From Paludisphaera mucosa (lineage in GTDB: Bacteria; Planctomycetota; Planctomycetia; Isosphaerales; Isosphaeraceae): a DNA stretch of 64,000 nucleotides. The notes beneath the pieces are model-generated. The model saw only the letters and a list, made by a program, of their open reading frames with translations. It was not told the origin of the DNA and did not search any database. The translations under genes were made by a program, and so were the position numbers. This document shows positions 1 through 9,080 of the stretch, piece after piece (the first letter of the stretch is position 1; every line of letters begins with the position of its first letter). The stretch covers positions 186,001 to 250,000 of the forward strand of contig NZ_JARRAG010000002.1 of assembly GCF_029589435.1 (NCBI RefSeq). The letters are read 5' to 3'.

Positions 1-759
1 GTCAACGGCATCGACGCCCGGTCGTGGACGCCCTCCCATGAAACCATGCTGGCCGCGCGATACGACCTCGACACGGTCGAGTCCGGCAAGGCCGCCTGCA
101 AGGCCTGGCTCCAAAAGCACGCCGGGCTGCCGGTCCGTCCCGAGGTGCCGCTCTTCGCCCAGATCGGCCGCCTCGACCCCCAGAAGGGCTGGGACCTGCT
201 CGCCGACGTCGCCGAGCGGCTTCTGGCGCGGGACGTCCAGCTCGTCGTGCTGGGGACGGGCCATCCCAAGTACCACGACCTCCTCGAATCGCTGGCCCGC
301 CGCCATCCCGGCAAGGTCTGGGCGTACCTGGGCTTCTCCGACGACCTGGCGCATCAGATCGAGGCCGGCGCCGACGTCTTCCTGATGCCCAGCCTCTTCG
401 AGCCCTGCGGCCTGAACCAGCTTTACAGCCTGGCCCACGGCACCGTCCCGGTCGTCCACGCGACGGGCGGCCTCGTCGACACGGTCGTCGACCTCGACCC
501 GACGAGCCTCGCAGAGGGCCGGGCGACGGGCTTCGTGTTCCGCGACGCCTCGCCCGCCGCGCTCTGGGGGGCCCTCGAACGGGCCCTCGACGCCTGGGGC
601 GACCGCGAGACCTGGCGCAAGCTCGTCCGCGCGGGCATGTCGGGCGACTGGTCGTGGCATCGCAGCGCCCAGCGATACGTCGAGATCTACCGCGAGATCC
701 AGCGGCGCCGTCACCCGCAGCTTGCCCAGGATCCCAGGGAGACCCCGGTCTCGACCTGA
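1..759 (+). CDS. glgA: glycogen synthase (GT5), C-terminal part, cut by the window edge
   Basis: This is the C-terminal half of an ADP-glucose-dependent glycogen synthase, which extends alpha-1,4-glucan chains in the cytoplasm. The frame is open from base 1 and ends at the TGA at 757-759, leaving 252 residues where complete bacterial GlgA has about 480-500. Visible family marks are the N-G-I-D...W-x-P linker motif at the very start, the IGRLDPQKGWDLL strand-loop of the second Rossmann domain (about residues 54-66), and the nucleotide-sugar motif EPCGLNQLYSLAHGT (about 134-148) followed by a TGGL turn. The N-terminal KTGGL region lies outside the window. The downstream GH57 and GalT-like genes support a glycogen-metabolism setting. 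Confidence 0.93.
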   Translation, partial: VNGIDARSWTPSHETMLAARYDLDTVESGKAACKAWLQKHAGLPVRPEVPLFAQIGRLDPQKGWDLLADVAERLLARDVQLVVLGTGHPKYHDLLESLARRHPGKVWAYLGFSDDLAHQIEAGADVFLMPSLFEPCGLNQLYSLAHGTVPVVHATGGLVDTVVDLDPTSLAEGRATGFVFRDASPAALWGALERALDAWGDRETWRKLVRAGMSGDWSWHRSAQRYVEIYREIQRRRHPQLAQDPRETPVST

Positions 760-867
760 TCCGGCGAAATCGCTTCAAGTCCTCCGTCCCACATTCCGAG
801 CCTAACTAGCGTACCCTTCGGCGCACGCCAGGGACGGGCCGGAGTGACTTGGGCGAGGGACCGTGGA

Positions 868-3057
868 ATGTCGGACGTCGCGTTGGCCTTGATGTGGCAT
901 CAGCATCAGCCCTACTACCCGGACGACGCGACCGGCGAGAACCCCATGCCCTGGGTCCGCCTCCACGCCGTCAAGGACTACCTGGGGATGGCCCTCCATC
1001 TCGAGGAGGTCCCCGAGTTCCACTGCACGATCAACCTCGTGCCCAGCCTGCTGCAGCAGCTCGAAGCGTACGTCGGCGGGGCGACCGACAAGCACCTGAT
1101 CGTCTCGCGCAAGCCGGTCGACGGCCTCGACCGCGAGGACGTCTTCTACCTGCTCGACAACTTCTTCATGGCCTTCCCGGACTCGATGATCCGGCCCCAC
1201 CCGCGGTACCACGAGCTGTACCTGCTGCGCTCGTCGTGGTCGCTCAGCGGCGAGCAGGCCCGGACGCGGTTCCGCCCCAGGGACTTCCGCGACTTGCAGG
1301 TTTGGTCGAACCTGGCGTGGTTCCACCCCCTGCTCTTCGAGAAGGACCCGGAGCTGGCCGCGTTCAAGGAGCAGGGCCGGGATTACTCGGAAGACGACAA
1401 GCAGTGGCTGCTCGACAAGCAGCGCGAGCTGCTGGGCCAGGTCGTCCCGCTGCACCGCAAGCTCGCCGAGCGCGGCCAGGTCGAGCTGACGACCACGCCG
1501 TACTACCACCCGATCCTGCCGCTCCTGCTCGACAAGAAGCTGGCGCGCGAGGCCATGCCCGAGGTCGCGCTGCCAGCGTATCGCGAGGGCTACCCCGAGG
1601 ACGCCGAGGTCCACGTCCGCCGCGCCGTCGAGAGCCACATCCGGCGGTTCGGGACGGCCCCGAGGGGGATGTGGCCGAGCGAGGGGTCGGTCTGCCAGGC
1701 CCTCATCCCGCTGCTCGCCAGGCACGGCATCGAGTGGATCGCGACCGACGAGGAGATCCTCGGCTGTTCGACGGGGGGCGTCGTCGGCCGCGACGGCCGG
1801 GGGCACGTCCGCCGCCCCGAGCTGCTCTACCGCGGCTGGAACGTCCGCGAGGGGGATTCGCAGCTCGGGATCGTCTTCCGCGACCATTCGATGTCCGACC
1901 AGGTCGGCTTCCACTACCAGCGCAGCCCGGGGCCGATCGCGGCGGCCGACTTCCTGGCCAAGCTGCACGCCATCGGCGACGCCTGCCGCCACAACCCGGC
2001 GACGGTCGTCCCGGTCGTGCTCGACGGCGAGAACTGCTGGGAATACTACCCCGACGGCGGCGTCTCGTTCCTGCGGTCGCTCTATCAGGAGGCCGTCCGC
2101 GACCCCCGCGTGCGGCCCGTCAAGGTCGGCGACCACCTCCGCGAGAATCGGCCGACCGACACCCTCCAGCGGCTCTTCGCCGGCAGCTGGATCAGCCACA
2201 ACTTCGCCATCTGGGTCGGCCACCCCGAGGACAACAGCGGCTGGGACGCCCTCCACGAGACCCGCGAGTTCCTGGTCCGCGAGCAGCAGTCGGGCCGCCA
2301 CGACCCGGCGCACCTGGCCCGGGCCTGGGAGGAGATCTACATCGCCGAGGGCTCCGACTGGTTCTGGTGGTACGGCGACGACCACTCGTGCGCCCAGGAC
2401 GCGCTGTTCGACCACCTCTTCCGCAAGCACCTGCGCAACGTCTACGCGTTCCTCGGCTGCGACCCGCCGGGCTCGCTGTTCAAGCCGATCTCGCGGGCCG
2501 CGAGCCCCCGGTCGGTCAACGACCAGCCCCGGAGCTTCCTCAACGTGAAGGTCGACGGCCGCGCGACGTACTTCGAGTGGATCGACGGGGCGCGCTACGT
2601 CTGCGGCAACGACCGCGGCACGATGACGCTGGTCACCCGGGGCCTGATGCACGTCGTCTGGTTCGGATTCGACGCCGAGCGGTTCCTCGTCCGGATCGAC
2701 ACCGAGGGCGCGCCGGCCGCCGAACGGCTGGCCGAGATCGACCGCCTGCGGATCGGCTTCGTCGACCCCGCCGAGCGCGAGATCGTCGTCGTCCAGCCCT
2801 GCCTGGAACGGCCCGTCGGCTACCTGAACCACGCGGGGCGTCCCTCGGTGAACGGCTCGACCGTCTCGGCCGCGACCGGGGCGATCTTCGAGCTGGCCGT
2901 GCCGCTGGATCGGCTGGAGCTGAAGCCGGGCGACCCGATCCGGTTCTACGTCGAGTTGCTCAAGGGCGAGTCGAGCCTCGACCGCGCCCCGCGGGAGGGG
3001 GTCTTCGAGCTGACCTCCCCCTCGCCGGATTTCGAACGGATCATGTGGCAAGTCTGA
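868..3057 (+). CDS. glycoside hydrolase family 57 enzyme (amylopullulanase/alpha-amylase type)
   Basis: Predicted alpha-glucan-active GH57 hydrolase or transglycosylase, 729 residues, retaining mechanism. The five-motif pattern is visible: HQHQP near residue 11, GQVELTTTPYYHP from about 202, MWPSEGS with the probable nucleophile Glu272, and VVLDGENCW with the probable acid/base Asp386. The C-terminal 180 residues look like a beta-sandwich domain. An in-frame GTG lies 24 bases upstream, but the ATG at 868 starts directly at the first beta strand (MSDVALALMWHQHQP) and has an AGGGA-type ribosome site, so I prefer it. No signal peptide is seen, so it probably acts inside the cell on glycogen. It lies 108 bases after glgA and 24 before the GalT-like gene, probably in one transcript. 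Substrate specificity cannot be read from sequence alone. Confidence 0.92.
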   Translation: MSDVALALMWHQHQPYYPDDATGENPMPWVRLHAVKDYLGMALHLEEVPEFHCTINLVPSLLQQLEAYVGGATDKHLIVSRKPVDGLDREDVFYLLDNFFMAFPDSMIRPHPRYHELYLLRSSWSLSGEQARTRFRPRDFRDLQVWSNLAWFHPLLFEKDPELAAFKEQGRDYSEDDKQWLLDKQRELLGQVVPLHRKLAERGQVELTTTPYYHPILPLLLDKKLAREAMPEVALPAYREGYPEDAEVHVRRAVESHIRRFGTAPRGMWPSEGSVCQALIPLLARHGIEWIATDEEILGCSTGGVVGRDGRGHVRRPELLYRGWNVREGDSQLGIVFRDHSMSDQVGFHYQRSPGPIAAADFLAKLHAIGDACRHNPATVVPVVLDGENCWEYYPDGGVSFLRSLYQEAVRDPRVRPVKVGDHLRENRPTDTLQRLFAGSWISHNFAIWVGHPEDNSGWDALHETREFLVREQQSGRHDPAHLARAWEEIYIAEGSDWFWWYGDDHSCAQDALFDHLFRKHLRNVYAFLGCDPPGSLFKPISRAASPRSVNDQPRSFLNVKVDGRATYFEWIDGARYVCGNDRGTMTLVTRGLMHVVWFGFDAERFLVRIDTEGAPAAERLAEIDRLRIGFVDPAEREIVVVQPCLERPVGYLNHAGRPSVNGSTVSAATGAIFELAVPLDRLELKPGDPIRFYVELLKGESSLDRAPREGVFELTSPSPDFERIMWQV

Positions 3058-3081
3058 CCTGAGCCAGGAAGGGGGAGACGG

Positions 3082-4161
3082 ATGCCCGAGCTTCGGAAGG
3101 ACCCGATCGTCGGCCGCTGGGTGATCATCGCGCACGAGCGGGCCCGCCGCCCCCACGACTTCAAGGCCGAGCCGACGAGCCACGCGCAGTCCAAGGTCTG
3201 CCCGTTCTGCGAGGGCAACGAGGACATGACCCCGCCCGAGATCCTCGCCTACCGAGACTCGGGCAGCCGCCCCAACGGGCCGGGCTGGCGGGTGCGAGTC
3301 GTCCCCAACCGGTTCCCCGCCCTGAAGATCGAGGGCGAGCTGGACAAGCGCGGCGACGGCATCTACGACCGCATGGCCGGCGTGGGGGCCCACGAGGTCA
3401 TCATCGAGAGCCCCCGCCACCACGTCACGATGGCCACGCTCCCCGAGGAGAACATCCGCGACGTGCTGTGGGTCTACCGCGACCGCCTGGTCGACCTCAA
3501 GCGCGACCGCCGGCTGGTGCACGGCATGCTCTTCAAGAACGTCGGCGAGGGGGGCGGGGCGAGCCTGGAGCACACCCACAGCCAGCTCATCGTCACCCCC
3601 ATCGTGCCGATCTCGGTCTGGGAGGAGATGACCGGCTCGCTGGAGTTCTTCAACTACCGCGGCCGCTGCATCTACTGCGACATGGTCCAGCAGGAGGCGG
3701 CCGTCGAGAAGCGGGTCGTCCTGGACACCCCGCACTTCACCGCGTTCTGCCCCTACGCCAGCCGCTTCCCGTTCGAAACCTGGATCGTCCCCAAGGCGCA
3801 CGAGAGCCACTTCGAGAACATCCCCAAGCCGGCCGTCGACGACCTGGCGCACGTGATGCACCAGGTGCTCAACAAGCTGGAGCTGGCGCTCGACGCGCCG
3901 TCGTACAACTACATCGTGCACACCGCTCCCTTTGACCATTCGGGGCTGCCGCACTATCATTGGCATGTCGAAGTGATCCCCCGATTGACCAAGGTCGCGG
4001 GGTTCGAGTGGGGCTCGGGGTTCTACATCAACCCGGTCCCGCCCGAGCACGCGGCGGCCTTCCTGCGCGAGGTCGAGATCGCGACGTCCCACCCGGGCGT
4101 CGCCGCGCGGGAGCGGACGTCGGGGGGTCGGCCTCAGCCGCTCGCGTCGAAGGTCCCCTGA
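3082..4161 (+). CDS. galT: galactose-1-phosphate uridylyltransferase-like nucleotidyltransferase (possible ADP-glucose phosphorylase)
   Basis: A 359-residue HIT-superfamily transferase of the GalT family. It has an N-terminal CPFC (Cys40, Cys43) and a later CIYC pair, consistent with a zinc site, the active-site block EHTHSQL with His164-Thr-His166, and a C-terminal [12 protein letters not shown] block (His291, His293, His295). Classical GalT enzymes carry His-Pro-His; here the middle residue is Thr. Relatives without the Pro include the plant ADP-glucose phosphorylase. Because the gene sits between two GH57 genes downstream of glgA, and no galK or galE is nearby, a role in ADP-glucose or glucose-1-phosphate turnover is as likely as the Leloir pathway. 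That is inference. The symbol refers to the family only. A good AGGAAGGGGGAG ribosome site precedes the ATG. Confidence 0.85.
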   Translation: MPELRKDPIVGRWVIIAHERARRPHDFKAEPTSHAQSKVCPFCEGNEDMTPPEILAYRDSGSRPNGPGWRVRVVPNRFPALKIEGELDKRGDGIYDRMAGVGAHEVIIESPRHHVTMATLPEENIRDVLWVYRDRLVDLKRDRRLVHGMLFKNVGEGGGASLEHTHSQLIVTPIVPISVWEEMTGSLEFFNYRGRCIYCDMVQQEAAVEKRVVLDTPHFTAFCPYASRFPFETWIVPKAHESHFENIPKPAVDDLAHVMHQVLNKLELALDAPSYNYIVHTAPFDHSGLPHYHWHVEVIPRLTKVAGFEWGSGFYINPVPPEHAAAFLREVEIATSHPGVAARERTSGGRPQPLASKVP

Positions 4162-4370
4162 GCGACAGTGGATCGACGCCGATCCGTGGCCCCCGCGGGA
4201 CGCGCGATGGACCTATCTACCGGCCTTGTCGCCCCGCCCTCCCGGCGCAATCCCAGGCCGTTCCCCGCACGAGACGTCCCGCCCGGAAGATTCTCCGCGA
4301 CCGCCCCAGCTTCACGCCCCTCGTCGCCACGGCCGGCGGCGGGGGGAACCGGCCCCCACGAGGCACCTCC

Positions 4371-6563
4371 ATGTCGAACCTGCGCCTGATCCTCGCGCTG
4401 CACAACCACCAGCCGGTGGGGAACTTCGAGGGGGTCTTCGAGGCCGCCTACCGCGACAGCTACCTGCCGTTCCTGGAGGTCTTGGAGCGCTATCCCGAGA
4501 TCGCCTTCGCGCTGCACACCTCGGGGCCCTTGCTGGAATGGCTGGTCGACCAGAGGCCCGACTACGTCGCGCGGGTGCGGGCGCTGGTGGAGGCCGGGCG
4601 GGTCGAGATCCTGGGCGGCGGCTACTTCGAGCCGATCATGACGATGATCCCCCACGTCGACCGCGTGGGCCAGATCCGGGCCTTCTCGGCCTATCTGCAG
4701 GAGGTCCTGGGCGCCAAGGTCCGGGGGATGTGGACGCCCGAGCGGGTCTGGGAGCAGCACATGGTCTCGGCGATCGCCGAGGCGGGCGTCGAGTACACGG
4801 TGCTCGACGACTTCCACTTCGAACGCGCCGGGATCGCCGGCGACGACCTCTTCGGCTACTACCTGACCGAGGACGAGGGCCGGCTGCTGAAGATCTTCCC
4901 GGGGTCGGAGACGCTCCGGTACACGATCCCCTTCCAGGAGCCGCACGCGACCTACGAGTTCCTCCGCGGTCTGGCCTCGCGGCGTCCCGGGGCGACGGTG
5001 GTCTTCGCCGACGACGGCGAGAAGTTCGGCTCGTGGCCCGAGACCTACAACCACGTCTACACCCGCGGCTGGCTGACCCGGTTCTGCGACATGATCGTCG
5101 GCAACCGCGACTGGCTGACCTCGACGACCCTGGGCCGCACGGTCGACGCCACGCTCCCCCTGGGCAAGCTCTACATCGCCGACGGCTCCTATCGCGAGAT
5201 GACCGAGTGGGCGCTGCCCCCGGCCCGGCACCACGCGTACGAGCAGGCGGCGAAGCTGGTCCGCCAGCACGACCGCTCGACCGAGATCCGCCCCTTCGTC
5301 CGCGCCGGGGGCTACTGGCGGAACTTCAAGGCCCGCTACCCCGAGAGCGACGAGATGTACTCGCGGATGCTCGGCCTCTCGCGACGGCTCGCCGACGTCG
5401 CCGCCCGCCCCGAGGTCGACCCCGACTACCTGGAGGCCGCCCGCCGCGAGCTGTACCGCGGCCAGTGCAACTGCCCCTACTGGCACGGCGCGTTCGGCGG
5501 CCTGTACCTGCCCCACCTCCGGGGGGCGATCTACCAGGCCCTGATCGCCTGCCACGACGCGCTCGACGAGGCCGAGGGGAAGACCGGCCCGCGGGCCTCG
5601 CTGGAGATCGGCGACTTCAACCTCGACGCCCGCCAGGAGGTCCGGATCGAGAACGACCGCCTCATCGCCTTCGTCCGGCCCGCCCAGGGGGGGCACCTCT
5701 ACGAGCTGGACGTCCGCAAGGCCGGCGTAAACGTGCTGGCCACGCTCGACCGCCGGCCCGAGGCGTACCACCAGACCATCCTCGACGTCATCCGCGCCCG
5801 GGGCTCGGCCGAGCACGACGCGGCGCACGCGGGGGTCGAGGACCGCGTCGTCCTGAAGCAGGACCACCTGGACGACCGGATCGTCTACGACGACCACTCC
5901 CGCAAGGCCCTCGTCGACCACTTCTACCCGCTCGACGTCACCCTCGACGACCTGACCTCCTCGCGCGACGTCGAGCGCGGCGACTTCGTCACCGGGGCCT
6001 ACCTGGCGCGGGTCCGCCGCGAGGGCCCGAAGGTCGGGCTGGTGATGGAGCGGCCCGGCGTCGCCGACGGCCGGCCGATCCGGCTCCGCAAGACGATCGA
6101 GGCGGCGGCCGGCTCGTCGACGCTCGAGATCCGCTACGAGATCGAGGACCTGCCGCCCGACGTCTGCCTGCACTTCGCCGTCGAGATCAACCTGGCGGCG
6201 ATGGCCGGCCACGCCGACGACCGCTACTACGCGACGCTCGCCGGCGAGAAGCTGGGGATGCTCGACGCCCGCATCGACCGGCCCCACATGGAGGGGCTGA
6301 CCCTGGCCGACGAGTGGCTCGACCTGGCCGTCGACCTGGGCTGGACCAAACCCTGCGGCCTCTGGTGCTTCCCCATCGAGACCGTCAGCCAGAGCGAGGG
6401 GGGCTTCGAGGGGGTCTACCAGTCGTCCGCGGTGATCCCCCACTGGCACGTCGTCGGCGACGAGTCGGGCCGCTGGGAGGTCGCCGTCACGATGTCGTTC
6501 GACGCGTGCAAGCCCGCGGCCGAGCCCGCGCCCCAGCGTCGGGCGAGCCTCGCCGAGGTCTGA
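4371..6563 (+). CDS. glycoside hydrolase family 57, alpha-amylase / 4-alpha-glucanotransferase type
   Basis: A 730-residue GH57 enzyme of the subgroup with DUF1925 and DUF1926 C-terminal domains, which includes archaeal 4-alpha-glucanotransferases. HNHQP lies at residues 11-15, GRVEILGGGYFEP at about 80-92, GMWTPERVWE gives nucleophile Glu124, and VVFADDGEKFGSWP gives acid/base Asp214. From memory, the corresponding residues in the Thermococcus litoralis enzyme are Glu123 and Asp214, so spacing is conserved. The frame stays open far upstream, but the family begins at MSNLRLILALHNHQP, so the ATG at 4371 is chosen. The preceding 209 bases (4162-4370) hold no gene that I can support. There is no signal peptide; a cytoplasmic glycogen or maltodextrin substrate is inferred. 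Confidence 0.92.
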   Translation: MSNLRLILALHNHQPVGNFEGVFEAAYRDSYLPFLEVLERYPEIAFALHTSGPLLEWLVDQRPDYVARVRALVEAGRVEILGGGYFEPIMTMIPHVDRVGQIRAFSAYLQEVLGAKVRGMWTPERVWEQHMVSAIAEAGVEYTVLDDFHFERAGIAGDDLFGYYLTEDEGRLLKIFPGSETLRYTIPFQEPHATYEFLRGLASRRPGATVVFADDGEKFGSWPETYNHVYTRGWLTRFCDMIVGNRDWLTSTTLGRTVDATLPLGKLYIADGSYREMTEWALPPARHHAYEQAAKLVRQHDRSTEIRPFVRAGGYWRNFKARYPESDEMYSRMLGLSRRLADVAARPEVDPDYLEAARRELYRGQCNCPYWHGAFGGLYLPHLRGAIYQALIACHDALDEAEGKTGPRASLEIGDFNLDARQEVRIENDRLIAFVRPAQGGHLYELDVRKAGVNVLATLDRRPEAYHQTILDVIRARGSAEHDAAHAGVEDRVVLKQDHLDDRIVYDDHSRKALVDHFYPLDVTLDDLTSSRDVERGDFVTGAYLARVRREGPKVGLVMERPGVADGRPIRLRKTIEAAAGSSTLEIRYEIEDLPPDVCLHFAVEINLAAMAGHADDRYYATLAGEKLGMLDARIDRPHMEGLTLADEWLDLAVDLGWTKPCGLWCFPIETVSQSEGGFEGVYQSSAVIPHWHVVGDESGRWEVAVTMSFDACKPAAEPAPQRRASLAEV

Positions 6564-6583
6564 GCCGAGCCGAGGAGTCGCGC

Positions 6584-7519
6584 ATGTTCTGGCCGTTCCG
6601 GCGACGCCCGACGCCCGAGCCCCCCGAGCGCCGGGCGATCGACGCGGCGGCGATCGTCCGCCGGGCGCGTCGGCTGCGGTTCCGCGTCCGGCCGGAGAGC
6701 GTCCTGCAGCTCGCCGGCGCCTACCACGGAGCGAGGCCGGGCGAGGGCCTGACGTTCGCCGAGCTGCGCGCCTACGAGCCCGGCGACGACGTCCGCCACC
6801 TGGACTGGAACGTCACCGCGAGGCAGGGCCGGCCGTTCGTCCGGCGCTACGTCGAGGAGCGGTCGTTCGTCCTCTGGCTGGTCGTCGACGCCTCGGCCAG
6901 CATGCGGTTCGGCCGCGAGGGCCGCACCAAGGCCGACCGCGCCGCGCAGGCCGCCGCCCTGCTGGCCACGGCGGCCGTCCACAACGGCGACCGCGTCGGC
7001 CTGCTGATCGTCAGCGACCGGATCGAGCTGGAGGTCCCCGCCGGCGGCGGCGTCCGGCACCTGGCGCAGGTCGTCCGCGCGCTGGTGGCGACGCCGACGA
7101 CCTCGCGGAAGACCCACCTGCCGGCCGCCCTGCCCCGGCTGCGGCGGACCTCGCGGAGGGCGATGCTCGTGGTCCTGAGCGACTTCCCGGCCGACGAGCC
7201 GATCGGCGCCTGGCGGCAGGCCAGCCGGCGGCACGACGTCGTCGCGGTGCGGATCGTCGACCCGCTGGAGGAGGACCTCCCCGACGTCGGCCTGCTCGCC
7301 GTCCGCGACGCCGAGGGCGAGGGCCGGCTCACCGTCGACACCCACCGCCCGCGCCGCCGCCGCGTCTACGCCCGCCGCGCCGAGGAGCACCGGCAGGCGT
7401 TCGTCCGCTGGTGCACGTCCGCCGCCATCGACGGCCACGACATGTCGACCGAGACCGAGCCGCTCCAGACCCTGATGGAAGTCTTCGAGCGCCGCGCCGC
7501 GCGTCGGAGCCGGCCGTGA
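6584..7519 (+). CDS. DUF58 domain protein (vWA-like)
   Basis: A 311-residue DUF58 protein. The family hallmark lies at about residues 48-80 (GLTFAELRAYEPGDDVRHLDWN), followed by a vWA-like half with the metal-site motif DASASM near residue 105. DUF58 proteins usually accompany MoxR AAA+ ATPases and membrane-bound vWA proteins. No moxR gene is visible here, only the small membrane protein that follows with a GTGA stop/start overlap. The gene starts 20 bases after the second GH57 gene, so it may be co-transcribed with the glucan genes, although no functional link is known. The molecular role of DUF58 is not established. Confidence 0.88.
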   Translation: MFWPFRRRPTPEPPERRAIDAAAIVRRARRLRFRVRPESVLQLAGAYHGARPGEGLTFAELRAYEPGDDVRHLDWNVTARQGRPFVRRYVEERSFVLWLVVDASASMRFGREGRTKADRAAQAAALLATAAVHNGDRVGLLIVSDRIELEVPAGGGVRHLAQVVRALVATPTTSRKTHLPAALPRLRRTSRRAMLVVLSDFPADEPIGAWRQASRRHDVVAVRIVDPLEEDLPDVGLLAVRDAEGEGRLTVDTHRPRRRRVYARRAEEHRQAFVRWCTSAAIDGHDMSTETEPLQTLMEVFERRAARRSRP

Positions 7520-8043
7520 ACGGCCTCGTCGCGCAGGAACCCGAAGAGGTCCCCCGGACGGCGACGATCGTGCCGCCCCGCCCCAACCTCGGGCCCGAGC
7601 CCTGGCGCGACGACTCCGCCCCCTGGCTCGTTCCCGTCGCCATCCTGGTCGCGGCCGGGCTGATCGCCGCGACGGTCCTGCGCCGGCGGCGACGACGCGC
7701 GAGCCTTCCCGCGACGGCCGGATCGCCGGCGGCGGTCGACGACTCGCCCGAGGGCCGGCTGCTCGCCCTCTGCGACCGCCTCCGCGCCACGCTGGCCGCG
7801 CGGCTGGGGCCGTCGTTGCGGGCGCGAACGACCGAGGAGGTGACGGCCGACCCCCGCGTCGCCCAGCTCCTCGGCGACGACCGCGACCGCCTCGCCGCCA
7901 TCCTGGTCGCGGGCGACCGCATCAAGTTCGCGCGTCGCGAGGCCGCCGAGGGGATCCTCGACCGCCTCCCCGAGTGGACGGCCTGGGCGGCCTCGCTCGA
8001 CGCCCGCCGCGAAACCACGCGTCGTCAGCCTCCGTCGCCGTGA
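7516..8043 (+). CDS. small single-pass membrane protein, partner of DUF58 gene
   Basis: Predicted 175-residue protein with one membrane segment near residues 36-54 (WLVPVAILVAAGLIAATVL) followed by an Arg-rich stop-transfer stretch, then a helical cytoplasmic domain of about 110 residues. The GTG start at 7516 overlaps the TGA of the DUF58 gene, which argues for translational coupling; the frame is open further upstream, but there it overlaps DUF58 coding sequence. The layout resembles the small membrane proteins (DUF4381-like) that follow DUF58 in MoxR-type operons. I did not identify a family with certainty. Its 3' end overlaps the convergent gene at 8025-9044 by 19 bases. Confidence 0.75.
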   Translation: MNGLVAQEPEEVPRTATIVPPRPNLGPEPWRDDSAPWLVPVAILVAAGLIAATVLRRRRRRASLPATAGSPAAVDDSPEGRLLALCDRLRATLAARLGPSLRARTTEEVTADPRVAQLLGDDRDRLAAILVAGDRIKFARREAAEGILDRLPEWTAWAASLDARRETTRRQPPSP

Positions 8044-9044
8044 ACCTGGTCGCGGCCGAAGCGGACGCCGACGTCCGCCCGCTCCGTGCGGCCGGCGTCC
8101 GCCGCGACCCGGAACCGCCAGGTCATCGCCGGGCCCAGGCGCTCCGCGGGGATCGGCTCGCTGACGAGCACGACGTCCTCGACCGCGCCGGGATCCAGGG
8201 TCGGGAACTGCTGTTCCTCGATCGTCCAGGCGCTCCCCGCCGCGAGTGCGAACATGCCGATCCGTCCCGCCGGCGGCGCGTCGATCGCGAACGCCTCGCC
8301 GTCGCGTAGGTCCTCGGCGGCCAGCGGCTGGAGGGAGTCTTCGGTCGCGAGGTTCTTCAGGCGGAGCGTCAGGGCGAGGCAGCCGTCATGATCGCGCACC
8401 AGATTCTCTTCGCCCAGGTTTCGGCTCGTCCGCACGCTCCGGTGCAGGACCATCAGGGGCGTGATCTCCAGGTCGCCGACGACGATCGGCTTGCCCAGGG
8501 AGGTGAGTCGGCCGGCCGGGACGTCCGCGACCGCCGCCGAGGAGGCGGTCGGCGCAGTCGGCTCGACGGCCGGGCGGCGGGGGGCCGGGGCCTCGCGCGC
8601 CGGCACGGCCTTCGGCGTCGTCCGCCCCGACCACAGCAGCCAGGCGAGGGCCAGCGTGACGGCGCTGGCGTAGCTTTTGAGGATCACGCTCGTCCACGAA
8701 GCGCCCTCTTCCCGTTCGCGCCTCGGCCCGGCGGCCGCGTGCCGGGGCGCCGTCTCGACGCCGATGTCCAGGCCGTCGGCCGACCGCAGGCGGGGCGCCG
8801 CGCCCGGCGAATCCTGGGCGGCGGCCCGTTCCAGGTCCCAGGAACTCGACCCGCCGAGCATCGGGTCGGGCTGGGGCAGCTCCATCGACGAGGAGAGCAT
8901 GGCGCTGATCTCGTCGGTGGTGCGCGAGTCGAACGGGTCGGACGACGAGCGGCCGGGCCGGGCGGATTTGGGTCCCGGCGGGGCGTCGGGGTCGTCGGAG
9001 CGGGTGCGAAGCTCGTCGGAGGAGCGGGGCGTTCTGGGGCTCAT
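8025..9044 (-). CDS. uncharacterised membrane-anchored protein with C-terminal beta domain
   Basis: A 339-residue protein that I do not recognise. Residues 1-115 are low-complexity, Ser/Pro/Arg-rich and probably disordered. One hydrophobic segment at about 124-141 (SYASAVTLALAWLLWSG) is followed by a Pro/Ala linker and a C-terminal domain of about 155 residues, which resembles the immunoglobulin-like DUF4352 fold in pattern (VGDLEITPLMV, then alternating strands, CLALTLRLKNLA). A GGGGGAA ribosome site precedes the ATG. It starts 36 bases after the SAM hydroxide adenosyltransferase gene on the same strand, so the two are probably co-transcribed. Its tail overlaps the convergent gene by 19 bases. 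Confidence 0.72.
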   Translation of the reverse strand: MSPRTPRSSDELRTRSDDPDAPPGPKSARPGRSSSDPFDSRTTDEISAMLSSSMELPQPDPMLGGSSSWDLERAAAQDSPGAAPRLRSADGLDIGVETAPRHAAAGPRREREEGASWTSVILKSYASAVTLALAWLLWSGRTTPKAVPAREAPAPRRPAVEPTAPTASSAAVADVPAGRLTSLGKPIVVGDLEITPLMVLHRSVRTSRNLGEENLVRDHDGCLALTLRLKNLATEDSLQPLAAEDLRDGEAFAIDAPPAGRIGMFALAAGSAWTIEEQQFPTLDPGAVEDVVLVSEPIPAERLGPAMTWRFRVAADAGRTERADVGVRFGRDQVHGDGG

Positions 9045-9080
9045 GGACGATTCCCCCGGACAGCCGCGGACGTCGCGGCT

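Noticed and set aside
802-4092. Open frame of over 1000 codons on the minus strand
   Set aside because: It lies antisense to the GH57 and GalT-like genes, which have clear motifs; the product is a Val/Asp/Arg/Leu-rich sequence typical of antisense shadows in GC-rich DNA.
7516-9044. The 19-base convergent overlap at 8025-8043 as evidence of a mis-called gene
   Set aside because: Short tail overlaps between convergent genes also occur at 27432-27440, and both products keep coding bias up to the overlap.
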